Origin: Thermococcus sp.
GTDB lineage: Archaea; Methanobacteriota_B; Thermococci; Thermococcales; Thermococcaceae
Assembly (NCBI GenBank): GCA_027023165.1
Contig: JALVWX010000022.1
Coordinates: 1 to 17,683 of the forward strand
DNA length: 17,683 bases
Reading direction: 5' to 3'
How positions within the stretch are numbered: position 1 is the stretch's first letter; each line of letters opens with the position of its first letter. Shown piece by piece: positions 7,651-14,522 of the stretch. The notes under the pieces were generated by a model. That model worked only from the letters and a program-made list of their open reading frames with translations. It ran no database searches and had not been told where the DNA came from. The position numbers and the translations under genes are program-made.

Positions 7651-8645
7651 ACGCCATGATGGGACTCGGGTTCACGAAGTACGAGGTTCTCACATACTGG
7701 ACTCTCCTCGTAAACGGTCCAAGCACTGCCAGGAAAATATCTGAGGAAAGTGGAATACCCTACAACAGGGTTTACGATACCGTGACCTCCCTCAAGGCAC
7801 GTGGTTTCGTTACCGAGGTGGAAGGAAGCCCACGTGTTTACGCAGCGTTCTCGCCATCGATAGCATTTATGAGGTTGAAGAGCGACATAGACGACCTCAG
7901 AAAGTTGTTTGAAGAGGAACTCTCAAAATCCAAGCGCAAAGGGCAGGAAAAACCAGCTATCTGGAGAACGACAGATATAAACGAGGCCATCGAGATGGTA
8001 CGTGAGTCCATAGAGAGCAGCGAATACGAGATAATACTAGTGGCACCCGAGAAATTTCTAGAAGAAATTAAGGAGGACCTAGAAAACGCCCTTAAGAGGG
8101 GTGTTACGCTGTCAATATACACCGGTGGAGAAGCCTCGTTAAATGGGATTAGGGGAAAGGGAAACCTGTTCATAAGGAGGTTTCACAGGCTGAACCATTT
8201 CATAGGGATGTTCGATGGAAAGGAGGTTATTGACATACAGAACATAGGGCTGAGGCCGAGGAATCCTCCGAGCTTTAAAGCAACGTATCCTGAGATTATT
8301 TTTGCTCAGTATGCATTTGTTCGAGAGGCTTTTCAGGAATCAGAGCTTCTCATTGAAGACGTCAACAAAAAGCACGACGTCAGGTTTTTCACGACCTTCC
8401 ATGCCGTTGACTTGATACGGAGGTATCTGCCACGCCAAAAGATATACGCGGAAATAGTGGGACGGAACTTGTCAACTGGAGAGATTGAGACTCTGGCAGG
8501 TCAGGTGGTGGGTTATAGCGTCGTCCTGGAGGAGGGAATAGACAATTTTGATCTCAAAATCGATGGAAGTGTTGTGAAGGTTGGAGGAATGTTCGCCGTG
8601 TTGGAAGAGTATGAGAGCACGAAAATACGTCTCATACTTGAGTGA
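7626..8645 (+). CDS. trmB-like: TrmB-family sugar-sensing transcriptional regulator
   Basis: This is a full-length TrmB-type regulator of 339 residues. The N-terminal winged helix-turn-helix (about residues 5-75) includes LGFTKYEVLTYWTLLVNG, ARKISEESGIPYNRVYDTV and a wing. A coiled-coil-like basic segment follows (about 80-110), then a phospholipase D-like fold (EYEIILVAPEKFLEEI). The C-terminal sugar-binding domain ends in VKVGGMFAVLEEYES. TrmB proteins repress sugar transport operons and release DNA on binding the sugar. The ATG at 7626 is preferred over the GTG at 7620 because GAGGGTG (7612-7618) fits it. The two TACT-N3-AGTA operators at 7415-7429 and 7544-7558 make it the probable controller of both arms. 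It is followed at 10 bases by the ATPase gene. Confidence 0.92.
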   Translation: MEPSDKIMNAMMGLGFTKYEVLTYWTLLVNGPSTARKISEESGIPYNRVYDTVTSLKARGFVTEVEGSPRVYAAFSPSIAFMRLKSDIDDLRKLFEEELSKSKRKGQEKPAIWRTTDINEAIEMVRESIESSEYEIILVAPEKFLEEIKEDLENALKRGVTLSIYTGGEASLNGIRGKGNLFIRRFHRLNHFIGMFDGKEVIDIQNIGLRPRNPPSFKATYPEIIFAQYAFVREAFQESELLIEDVNKKHDVRFFTTFHAVDLIRRYLPRQKIYAEIVGRNLSTGEIETLAGQVVGYSVVLEEGIDNFDLKIDGSVVKVGGMFAVLEEYESTKIRLILE

Positions 8646-8655
8646 GGTGTTGAAG

Positions 8656-9762
8656 ATGGCCGGTGTCCGTCTCGTTGGAGTTTGGAAGGAGTTTGAGGGA
8701 GTAGTTGCCGTAAGGGATATGAACCTCGAAGTGAGAGATGGGGAGTTCATGATACTCCTCGGTCCGAGCGGGTGCGGAAAGACCACCACGCTCAGAATGA
8801 TAGCGGGTCTTGAGGAACCCACGAGGGGAAGGGTCTACATAGGGGAAGATCTCGTCGCCGATTCTGAAAAAGGTGTCTTTGTTCCGCCAAAGGAGAGGGA
8901 CATAGCAATGGTTTTCCAAAGTTATGCCCTTTATCCCCACATGACGGTCTACGATAACATGGCATTCCCTCTAAAGCTCAGGAAAGTCCCTAAAAAGGAG
9001 ATAGATCAGCGTGTTAAGGAAGTGGCCGAACTACTCGGACTTATGGAACTCCTCAGGAGAAAGCCCCGGGAGCTGAGCGGGGGTCAGAGACAGCGAGTGG
9101 CACTTGGAAGGGCTATTATAAGAAAACCAAAGGTGTTCTTGATGGACGAGCCGCTCAGCAATCTCGATGCAAAACTCAGGGTAAAGATGAGGGCGGAGCT
9201 CAAAAAGCTCCAGAGGCATCTGGGGGTTACCACGATATACGTTACCCACGACCAGGTAGAGGCAATGACGATGGGGGACAGGATCGCGGTGATAAACAAA
9301 GGACAGCTCCAGCAGGTCGGAACGCCAGAAGAAGTTTACAACAGGCCATCAAACACCTTTGTTGCCGGATTCATTGGTACACCACCAATGAACTTCCTTG
9401 AGGGGACCCTTCTTGAAGACGGTAGAATGGACTTTGGAGACTTCCATCTGAGACTGACCGCAGGACAGCTGGAACTCGCCAGTGGCTACACGGGAAAAAC
9501 ATTAACCCTCGGAATAAGGCCGGAGGACATATACGATGCGGACATCTCCCCCGTACACGATGAGGAGAACACGATAAGGGGCCGTGTGGACATTTTGGAA
9601 AACCTCGGAAACGAGAAAATCGTCCACGTGTCCCTGGGAGGATATTCCCTCACGGCCTCCCTTCCGCCGGAATCCCGGGTGGAGGAAGGTTCAGAGGTCG
9701 GGTTAGTGGTGAACATCAGGAGGGCCCACCTCTTCAATGAACACGGAGAAGCCCTGTTCTGA
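8656..9762 (+). CDS. malK-like: ABC sugar transporter ATP-binding protein, MalK type
   Basis: This is a 368-residue cytosolic ATPase that powers the MalF/MalG-type permeases encoded on the opposite arm. It has Walker A GPSGCGKT (residues 36-43), Q-loop VFQSY (Q88), signature LSGGQ (140-144), Walker B FLMDEP (161-166) and switch histidine VTHD (H198). A C-terminal TOBE/OB regulatory region from about residue 240 contains LGIRPEDI. All catalytic motifs are intact. The ATG at 8656 is chosen because GAGGTG (8644-8649) is 6 bases upstream; a longer in-frame start at 8581 would extend into the regulator gene and lacks family similarity. It is second gene of the rightward operon and is followed by the isomerase with its own GAGGTG overlapping the stop. 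Confidence 0.95.
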   Translation: MAGVRLVGVWKEFEGVVAVRDMNLEVRDGEFMILLGPSGCGKTTTLRMIAGLEEPTRGRVYIGEDLVADSEKGVFVPPKERDIAMVFQSYALYPHMTVYDNMAFPLKLRKVPKKEIDQRVKEVAELLGLMELLRRKPRELSGGQRQRVALGRAIIRKPKVFLMDEPLSNLDAKLRVKMRAELKKLQRHLGVTTIYVTHDQVEAMTMGDRIAVINKGQLQQVGTPEEVYNRPSNTFVAGFIGTPPMNFLEGTLLEDGRMDFGDFHLRLTAGQLELASGYTGKTLTLGIRPEDIYDADISPVHDEENTIRGRVDILENLGNEKIVHVSLGGYSLTASLPPESRVEEGSEVGLVVNIRRAHLFNEHGEALF

Positions 9763-9771
9763 GGTGAAAAC

Positions 9772-11232
9772 ATGCTGGCCGTTGTAACTTTCACAGATCC
9801 CCGACCAACATCTCTTTCATCAGAAAGGGAGAGTGCAATGAAAGAAAAGCACGAGACTCTCGTGTCATTCCTGAGAAACCGTGGTTTTGGCGTGATCGAT
9901 CTGAATTCGGAGCTCGGAAAATACTCTTCCCTCAAGGACGGCAGAAACTTTGGGATAGACTCAAAAGAGGAAAGCGTCAGGGCTGCAAGGATAGTTGCCT
10001 CGAAGGATGTTGCGGGAGCCATTATTGGACTCTGGCACTGGACCGAGAGCAATCTCGTAACGGCCTTTGCAAGGGAATCAAAGGTCCCGCTGCTCCTCTA
10101 CGCAGATGACGACCCTGCATGGGCGGGTTCCACTTGCATAACATCCGTGGGGGCCTCTCTATGGGAGAGCTCCATACACGAGCACACTCTCCGGCACTTT
10201 AGGCTAAAAGGGGACACCTCTTCTCTTCTGAGTTGGGCTAGAGCCGCTGAAGCCGTTAGAGAGCTCTCAACCCACCCCCTCCTTATCTTCGGATCCCCCT
10301 ACACGTTAGGAATGGAGCACCTTATGGACGATATCCCAGGGCTCAAACGTATGGTGGAAGATTTTCTGATGGTTGATCAGTACCTCATCGTGAAAAAGGC
10401 CGGAGAAATCGATGAGAAGAGGGTGGATGAATTCTACGAATGGTTGCTATCAAAAACGGAGGTTAAATTTGATGGAAGGATGCTGACACCCGAGAGTCTA
10501 AAGCGCCAAATACGGCTTTACTTGGCATCAAAGGAGTTAACCGACAAAAACGTTGCCGGGGTATCAATAAAGTGTCAGCCCGAGTTGAGTGAGGTCTATG
10601 GAACCACAGCCTGCTTAATCCCTGCGCTTTTCCCCTTCCCAGTTGATGCAGAGGGAGAAAAGGGGGTAATACCTGCAACCTGTGAGGGGGATATTAAGGG
10701 CACAATCAGCTCCTCAATCCTCTACTTCCTGAGTCACAAACCTCCTCTCTTTGGGGACATAAAGTACCTCGACGACGACGTGGTCATAATAGCAAACTGC
10801 GGGGCATCTTCTCTCTATTATGCTAGATTAAGCGAAGACCCCGAGGAGAACCTCGGGGGAACGACGCTCCAGGGGCAGTGCCAGGGAAAAAGCGGGGCCG
10901 CACTCACATACCGCACACCCTCAGCAACCTTCACATTCGTGAGATTAATACGGAGAGACGGGAGGTATTACCTCCTCTATTTCCTCGGGGAGGGAGTTGA
11001 AATCGACGAGAAAATAGAAGAAAAGCTACTATGGGGTAAGCAATGGCCCCACACGGCTATCAAGAATCCCCTGGACAAAGAAACCTTTCTGAACGTCATG
11101 GGTGCGAATCATCTTTCGGCTGTTCCGGGGGACTACATCCGGGAACTCTGGTTCATTGCAAGGATGTGGGGGATTAGGGGGATAAATCTAAACAATCCCT
11201 CCGATGCTAGGAGGTTCATCGAGGAGTTGTAA
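9772..11232 (+). CDS. L-fucose/L-arabinose isomerase-fold sugar isomerase (COG2407-like)
   Basis: This is a 486-residue cytosolic protein with the fucose/arabinose isomerase architecture. The N-terminal half is Rossmann-like (AGAIIGLWHW, VPLLLYADDDPAW). The C-terminal block contains IKCQPEL (about 266-272), then PATCEGDIKG (about 301-310), whose E305 and/or D307 are probable Mn ligands. A later GANHLSAVPGDY contributes a likely ligand histidine near 447. The family interconverts aldoses and ketoses. The real substrate is open: fucose, arabinose, mannose or glucose are possible. With a GH5-like hydrolase and a PfkB kinase in the cluster, an aldohexose-to-ketohexose step is a reasonable inference. 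The ATG at 9772 has GAGGTG spanning the ATPase stop, so it is coupled to that gene. It ends 18 bases from the stop of the convergent DUF2139 gene. Confidence 0.82.
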   Translation: MLAVVTFTDPRPTSLSSERESAMKEKHETLVSFLRNRGFGVIDLNSELGKYSSLKDGRNFGIDSKEESVRAARIVASKDVAGAIIGLWHWTESNLVTAFARESKVPLLLYADDDPAWAGSTCITSVGASLWESSIHEHTLRHFRLKGDTSSLLSWARAAEAVRELSTHPLLIFGSPYTLGMEHLMDDIPGLKRMVEDFLMVDQYLIVKKAGEIDEKRVDEFYEWLLSKTEVKFDGRMLTPESLKRQIRLYLASKELTDKNVAGVSIKCQPELSEVYGTTACLIPALFPFPVDAEGEKGVIPATCEGDIKGTISSSILYFLSHKPPLFGDIKYLDDDVVIIANCGASSLYYARLSEDPEENLGGTTLQGQCQGKSGAALTYRTPSATFTFVRLIRRDGRYYLLYFLGEGVEIDEKIEEKLLWGKQWPHTAIKNPLDKETFLNVMGANHLSAVPGDYIRELWFIARMWGIRGINLNNPSDARRFIEEL

Positions 11233-11250
11233 TGCCTAAAGGTCTGGGGG

Positions 11251-12699
11251 TTATCTCAGATCTATTTTCACCTTTCCTTTGAAGTCCTTCTTCAATAGTT
11301 CGAAGCTCACTATCCCACCGAAGGTACTCAGGTCAATCACATTCTTTCCCTTATCGAGTTCGAAGACTTCTGACTCCGCCCCGGTAGCTGGCAGTGAGAG
11401 GTCGTACTCGTAAACGGTCAGCCTGTTGTCCTCGGAGAGCTTCAGGATCAGCCTCGGCTCGCGGTAGCCGTCGAGAGGGATTCCCCCGAAGGTTCTCGTT
11501 CCCTGAAGGGCGAGGGGGATGGAGAAGCTCACCGAGGGAGGTCTCTCCTGGATTATCCTCTCGTCAAGAACCACCAAGTCCCTGTTGCCCGTGTCGAAGG
11601 GCGTCGCCTCGGTCGCGCCGGTGTTGGGTGCGCTGTTGGCGGCGATGAGAAGCTTTCCGTTCATCTTCTCGATGCTTGTAACCCTTGCGCCGAAGGTTCC
11701 AACAATCTTGACCATCGGGGGAGCGATGTAAACGAGAAGGCTCGGGCCAACGATGGTGTTGGTCGTGGCCCACTGCATCCCAAACTCATTGGAATCCGGC
11801 CTGTAAACCGCGTCGTGATGCGCGTTGAAGGCCGTTAGAATACCGCCTCCAACGTTGACCGCGTTCACCCGGAAGGGCGCGTAGAATGTGTTGAAGTCGA
11901 AGAGGCGGTAAAAGCTAAACTCCTCGCCCATGAATGGGTTTCCTGCGAAGATTCCGCCGCGGACGAAGGCGAACGCCCTATTGTAGGCCGAGGCCATCGC
12001 CCCCAGCTCTGGCCGGATGTAGGGCTTTCCATCGACGCTTTCCCCCGGTTTGAATGCCTCCCACCTTCCGCTTATGAAGTCCAAGGCCCTAAACTCCCTC
12101 AGCCCTTCCGTGAAGTTGTTCCCGATTCCGAAGAAGGCGGTGTCGTGCACGAGGGTTCCCTTTGGAGACGGCTCATGGATTAAGGTATCGGCCTTCCCGG
12201 TTCTCCTGTCGAGGAAATAAACGCCGAGGTTCGCGTGGCCGTCCTCCCTCGCGAGTAAAAGGCGGTCGCCGTAGGGATCGTAGATTACCTCGCTCACCTC
12301 GCCGGCCCACTCCGTCGCGTGGTGGATGGAGTCCTTCCAGAGGAGCTTTACTGACTCTTCCTCGGTGTCGTAGACGTGCACGTGGGAGTACTTGTTGGTG
12401 AAGAGTATCCTCCTATCTTCTCTGTAAACGGCAGGGGCGTGAACCCAGCCGCCGAAGTAGATGAACTCGTCGACGGTTTCAACGGCGTTGTACGTGTCGC
12501 CCCCGCTCGTTGGAGGTTTACCGAGAAGCGTGAAGTCGTAGGTCTTTTCCTCGCCGGATTTTACGTCGATGAAATGGGCCTCCGCCTCGAAGGCGAGGGT
12601 GAAGTAGAGCGTCCCGTTGTGGTACCTCAGCCCAAAGATTCCGCCGCTGCCCCATTCCGGGCCGTACCTTCCGGGAAAGCGGTAGTTCCTTAGAAGCAT
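11251..12699 (-). CDS. DUF2139 family protein, paralogue B
   Basis: This is a 482-residue soluble protein, a close paralogue of the one at 723-2159 (roughly two-thirds identical by eye, nearly gap-free). Shared blocks include FPGRY, EWGSGG, LAFEAEAHF, GGDTYNAVETVDEF, FGGWVHAPA, YSHVHVYD, LLWKDSIH, LLAREDGH, EPSPKGT and APNTG or SPNTG. It is probably a beta-propeller of unknown function. The ATG at 12699 follows GGTGAT closely; upstream in-frame starts (to 12786) would run through the divergent promoter of the CidA-like gene and add a non-conserved 29 residues. Unlike copy A it is not in the sugar operon. It appears to have its own weak promoter (CATAAATC near 12730 on the minus strand) and looks more GC-rich in third positions. 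Its 3' end faces the isomerase gene. Confidence 0.85.
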   Translation of the reverse strand: MLLRNYRFPGRYGPEWGSGGIFGLRYHNGTLYFTLAFEAEAHFIDVKSGEEKTYDFTLLGKPPTSGGDTYNAVETVDEFIYFGGWVHAPAVYREDRRILFTNKYSHVHVYDTEEESVKLLWKDSIHHATEWAGEVSEVIYDPYGDRLLLAREDGHANLGVYFLDRRTGKADTLIHEPSPKGTLVHDTAFFGIGNNFTEGLREFRALDFISGRWEAFKPGESVDGKPYIRPELGAMASAYNRAFAFVRGGIFAGNPFMGEEFSFYRLFDFNTFYAPFRVNAVNVGGGILTAFNAHHDAVYRPDSNEFGMQWATTNTIVGPSLLVYIAPPMVKIVGTFGARVTSIEKMNGKLLIAANSAPNTGATEATPFDTGNRDLVVLDERIIQERPPSVSFSIPLALQGTRTFGGIPLDGYREPRLILKLSEDNRLTVYEYDLSLPATGAESEVFELDKGKNVIDLSTFGGIVSFELLKKDFKGKVKIDLR

Positions 12700-12748
12700 G
12701 ATATCACCGCCCATTCTTTCGCTCCAGGATTTATGGTCTTTTGCCTTC

Positions 12749-12763
12749 GGGAGGCTTTTATAC
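12749..12763 (+). promoter_or_regulatory. TATA promoter of the CidA/CidB-like pair
   Basis: The sequence GGAGGCTTTTATAC lies 22-36 bases before the ATG at 12785. The TATA centre near 12760 predicts a start at about 12785, so the transcript would be leaderless or nearly so. This argues against the longer frame beginning at 12698. Confidence 0.55.
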
Positions 12764-12784
12764 TCCGGCACCTTAACCAGGAGC

Positions 12785-13132
12785 ATGAAGTCCTACCGCG
12801 GACTGGCGATAATCTTCGGCTTCTACACGCTGGGCGAGCTGACAAGCTCGGCTTTAAACCTCTCCATCCCGGGGAGCGTCCTCGGAATGCTCTACCTCCT
12901 CGCCGCTCTGCTCGGTGGCGCGGTGAAGCTCGAGTGGGTTGAGGAAGAGGCCAAACTGTTCGTCAGGAACATGAGCGTCATGTTCGTGCCGCCAGGGGTG
13001 GGAATAGTCACCTACATTGGCCTGCTGAAGAGTCAAGCCCTGTCTGTCTTCGGCGCTCTGATAATCAGCTTCCTGATAACAATCCTCGTCACCGCGAAGA
13101 CGGTTGAACTCCTCAGGGGTGGGGCAGGATGA
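12785..13132 (+). CDS. CidA/LrgA family small membrane protein
   Basis: This is a 115-residue membrane protein with about four hydrophobic segments: GLAIIFGFYTLGELTS, SVLGMLYLLAALLGG, SVMFVPPGVGIVTYIGLL and FGALIISFLITILVTA. The motif NMSVMFVPPGVGIV is characteristic of the LrgA/CidA family. In bacteria these were described as holin-like partners of LrgB, and some act in export or uptake of small organic acids such as pyruvate. Murein-related roles cannot apply in an archaeon without peptidoglycan, so transport is more likely. The ATG at 12785 is chosen because it lies at the predicted transcription start and matches the family N-terminus. Its stop overlaps the next gene as ATGA, giving a two-gene operon. 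Confidence 0.85.
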   Translation: MKSYRGLAIIFGFYTLGELTSSALNLSIPGSVLGMLYLLAALLGGAVKLEWVEEEAKLFVRNMSVMFVPPGVGIVTYIGLLKSQALSVFGALIISFLITILVTAKTVELLRGGAG

Positions 13133-13803
13133 ACCCCTACGGGATAGCGCTCACGCTGGTGATCTTTCACGTCTTTTCCGAGCTCCACAGGGGGAAGAGG
13201 GCCTTCTACACGAACCCCGTCCTGCTCTCGATAATCGTGATAGCTGGCATTTTGTGGGCAAGTGGCTATTCCTACGAATCCTACATGGAGAGCGCGGTCA
13301 TACTCAAGTTCCTTCTCGGGCCTGCCGTTGTCAGTCTCGCGGTTCCGGTCTACAAGGGCAGGAAGATGATAGCGGCCTACTGGAGGGAGATAACGGCCGG
13401 AATAGCCATCGGCGGAACTTTAGCCATTCTGAGCGCGTTCTACACCGCGAAGCTCCTCGGTGGAACCGAGGAAGTCCTCCTCAGCATAGCCCCAAAGAGC
13501 GTCACAACGGCGATAGCCATAGGGGTAAGCGAGAAGATAGGCGGGATTCCAGCATTAACGGCGGTTCTGGTGATCCTGACCGGGATACTGGGCAACGCTG
13601 TCGGAGTTGAAATCCTGAACGCGGCAAGGATCAAGGACAGAATAGCCAGGGGGCTTGCGATGGGTGTGAGCTCACACGGCCTTGGAACGGCGAGGATAAT
13701 CCTCAACGACGAGTTAGCGGGAGCGGTGAGCGGTTTGGCAATGGCCCTGAACGGGGTCTTCACCTCACTCCTTCTTCCCCACCTCATCGAAGTCCTCAAG
13801 TAG
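13129..13803 (+). CDS. CidB/LrgB family membrane protein
   Basis: This is a 224-residue polytopic membrane protein of the LrgB/CidB/YohK family, full length for the family. Recognisable blocks are FLLGPAVVSLAVPVYKGRK and SIAPKSVTTAIAIGVSEKIGG, followed by hydrophobic segments and SSHGLGTARI (glycine-rich, typical of the C-terminal part). It forms the obligate partner of the CidA/LrgA-like protein, to which it is coupled by an ATGA overlap. By comparison with plant PLGG1 and bacterial pyruvate carriers of this family, a small carboxylate transport role is possible; substrate is not deducible. Its last 39 bases overlap the convergent Tfx-like gene, so the 3' ends of the two transcripts must be antisense to each other. 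Confidence 0.88.
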   Translation: MNPYGIALTLVIFHVFSELHRGKRAFYTNPVLLSIIVIAGILWASGYSYESYMESAVILKFLLGPAVVSLAVPVYKGRKMIAAYWREITAGIAIGGTLAILSAFYTAKLLGGTEEVLLSIAPKSVTTAIAIGVSEKIGGIPALTAVLVILTGILGNAVGVEILNAARIKDRIARGLAMGVSSHGLGTARIILNDELAGAVSGLAMALNGVFTSLLLPHLIEVLK

Positions 13804-14205
13804 GCACTCGCTTATCCTGAGCCTGTCCCTGGCGTCGAGGAAGAGCGTGAAGTCCCGCTTTGCCAGCCTATCCTCCACCGGAGCGTGCTCGACGAGGAAG
13901 GCTATTATCTCAGCAGTGCTGTATGGGACCTTAATCCCAAGCCCGTCGGCTTTCCGGAAGAGCCGCTCGGGGACGGTGAATATGTCCTCTCCAGCCTTAA
14001 CGTCGAGGCTTATCTTCGAGTTTATCTGCTCCCAGAGGAGGAGCGTGTTCCTGGCCTTCTCTATCTTCTCAAGAGCCCTCCTCTCGAGGATGCTCACGTT
14101 GGCCCGGCTCGTGCCGAGCATCTCGGCAATCTCGCTCTGCTTCAGCCCCTTCGCTCGAAGCCGGAGGATTTTAATCTGGTGCTCCGTGAGAAAGCTCTTC
14201 CCCAT
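13765..14205 (-). CDS. Tfx family DNA-binding protein
   Basis: This is a 146-residue protein with an N-terminal helix-turn-helix: FLTEHQIKILRLRAKGLKQ, SEIAEMLGTSRANVSILE and RRALEKIEKARNTL (about residues 5-55). A C-terminal domain (KVPYSTAEIIAFLVEHAPVE onward) matches the layout of Tfx-family regulators. In Methanothermobacter, Tfx binds downstream of the fmdECB promoter; the targets here are unknown. The ATG at 14205 is preferred over the GTG at 14214 because AGGTG (14216-14212) is 6 bases upstream. A possible TATA (GCTTTTAACC, about 14252-14243 on the minus strand) lies upstream. It converges on and overlaps the LrgB-like gene by 39 bases. Confidence 0.88.
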   Translation of the reverse strand: MGKSFLTEHQIKILRLRAKGLKQSEIAEMLGTSRANVSILERRALEKIEKARNTLLLWEQINSKISLDVKAGEDIFTVPERLFRKADGLGIKVPYSTAEIIAFLVEHAPVEDRLAKRDFTLFLDARDRLRISECLLEDFDEVGKKE

Positions 14206-14374
14206 TTTAAACACCTGAATTTAACACGACGTGGATGGTTAAAAGCTTTTCTCGAATTCTCTACCGGTTGAGCAGGGGCAACCGCAGAAAGGGGCATGAG
14301 AAATAACACATGACAACGGAGTAACACCGCGAGAAGCATCCGGAAAGCGCTTGTGGAAAGGTTTAGAATTCTGG

Positions 14375-14452
14375 TGGTCCCGCGGCCCGGATTTGAACCG
14401 GGGACCTGCGGATCTACAGTCCGCCGCCGCTCCCAGGCTAGGCTACCGCGGG
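14375..14452 (-). tRNA. tRNA-Tyr (GTA anticodon), CCA encoded
   Basis: Read on the minus strand, the acceptor CCCGCGG (14452-14446) pairs perfectly with CCGCGGG (14385-14379). The anticodon arm is GCGGA-CTGTAGA-TCCGC with anticodon GTA. The T arm is CCCGG-TTCAAAT-CCGGG. The discriminator is A and CCA is encoded (14377-14375). The C1-G72 pair is an identity element of archaeal tRNA-Tyr. The D stem is G-C, C-G, C-G with one mismatch at the fourth pair. No intron is present. Promoter: the TTTATAAA at 14485-14492 preceded by AAAAA on the minus strand. Confidence 0.96.
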
Positions 14453-14484
14453 ACCGATGCCCGTTCCATAGTGCCCGGGGTAGG

Positions 14485-14492
14485 TTTATAAA
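14485..14492. promoter_or_regulatory. palindromic TATA box between tRNA-Tyr and the zinc-ribbon gene
   Basis: TTTATAAA is its own reverse complement. On the minus strand it is preceded by an A-rich BRE-like GAGAAAAA and sits about 37 bases before the tRNA 5' end, which fits a tRNA promoter. On the plus strand it sits about 31 bases ahead of the ATG at 14523 but has a poorer BRE (GTAGG). It may serve both directions. Confidence 0.6.
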
Positions 14493-14522
14493 TTTTTCTC
14501 TCAATTCAGCGGGGGTGGTGAC

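Noticed and set aside
9486..10052. 188-codon open frame on the minus strand across the ATPase/isomerase junction
   Set aside because: It is antisense to two strongly supported genes, has a low-complexity serine-rich product and no matching family, so it is a shadow frame.
12698..12716. Possible Thermococcales glycolytic motif (TATCAC-N5-GTGATA) at the DUF2139-B start
   Set aside because: Only the TATCAC half is present and it is simply the reverse of the GGTGATA ribosome binding region; the second half is missing.
12698..12784. Longer N-terminus for the CidA-like protein beginning at 12698
   Set aside because: The extension crosses the divergent DUF2139 start and the TATA box, and the family N-terminus begins at the ATG at 12785.
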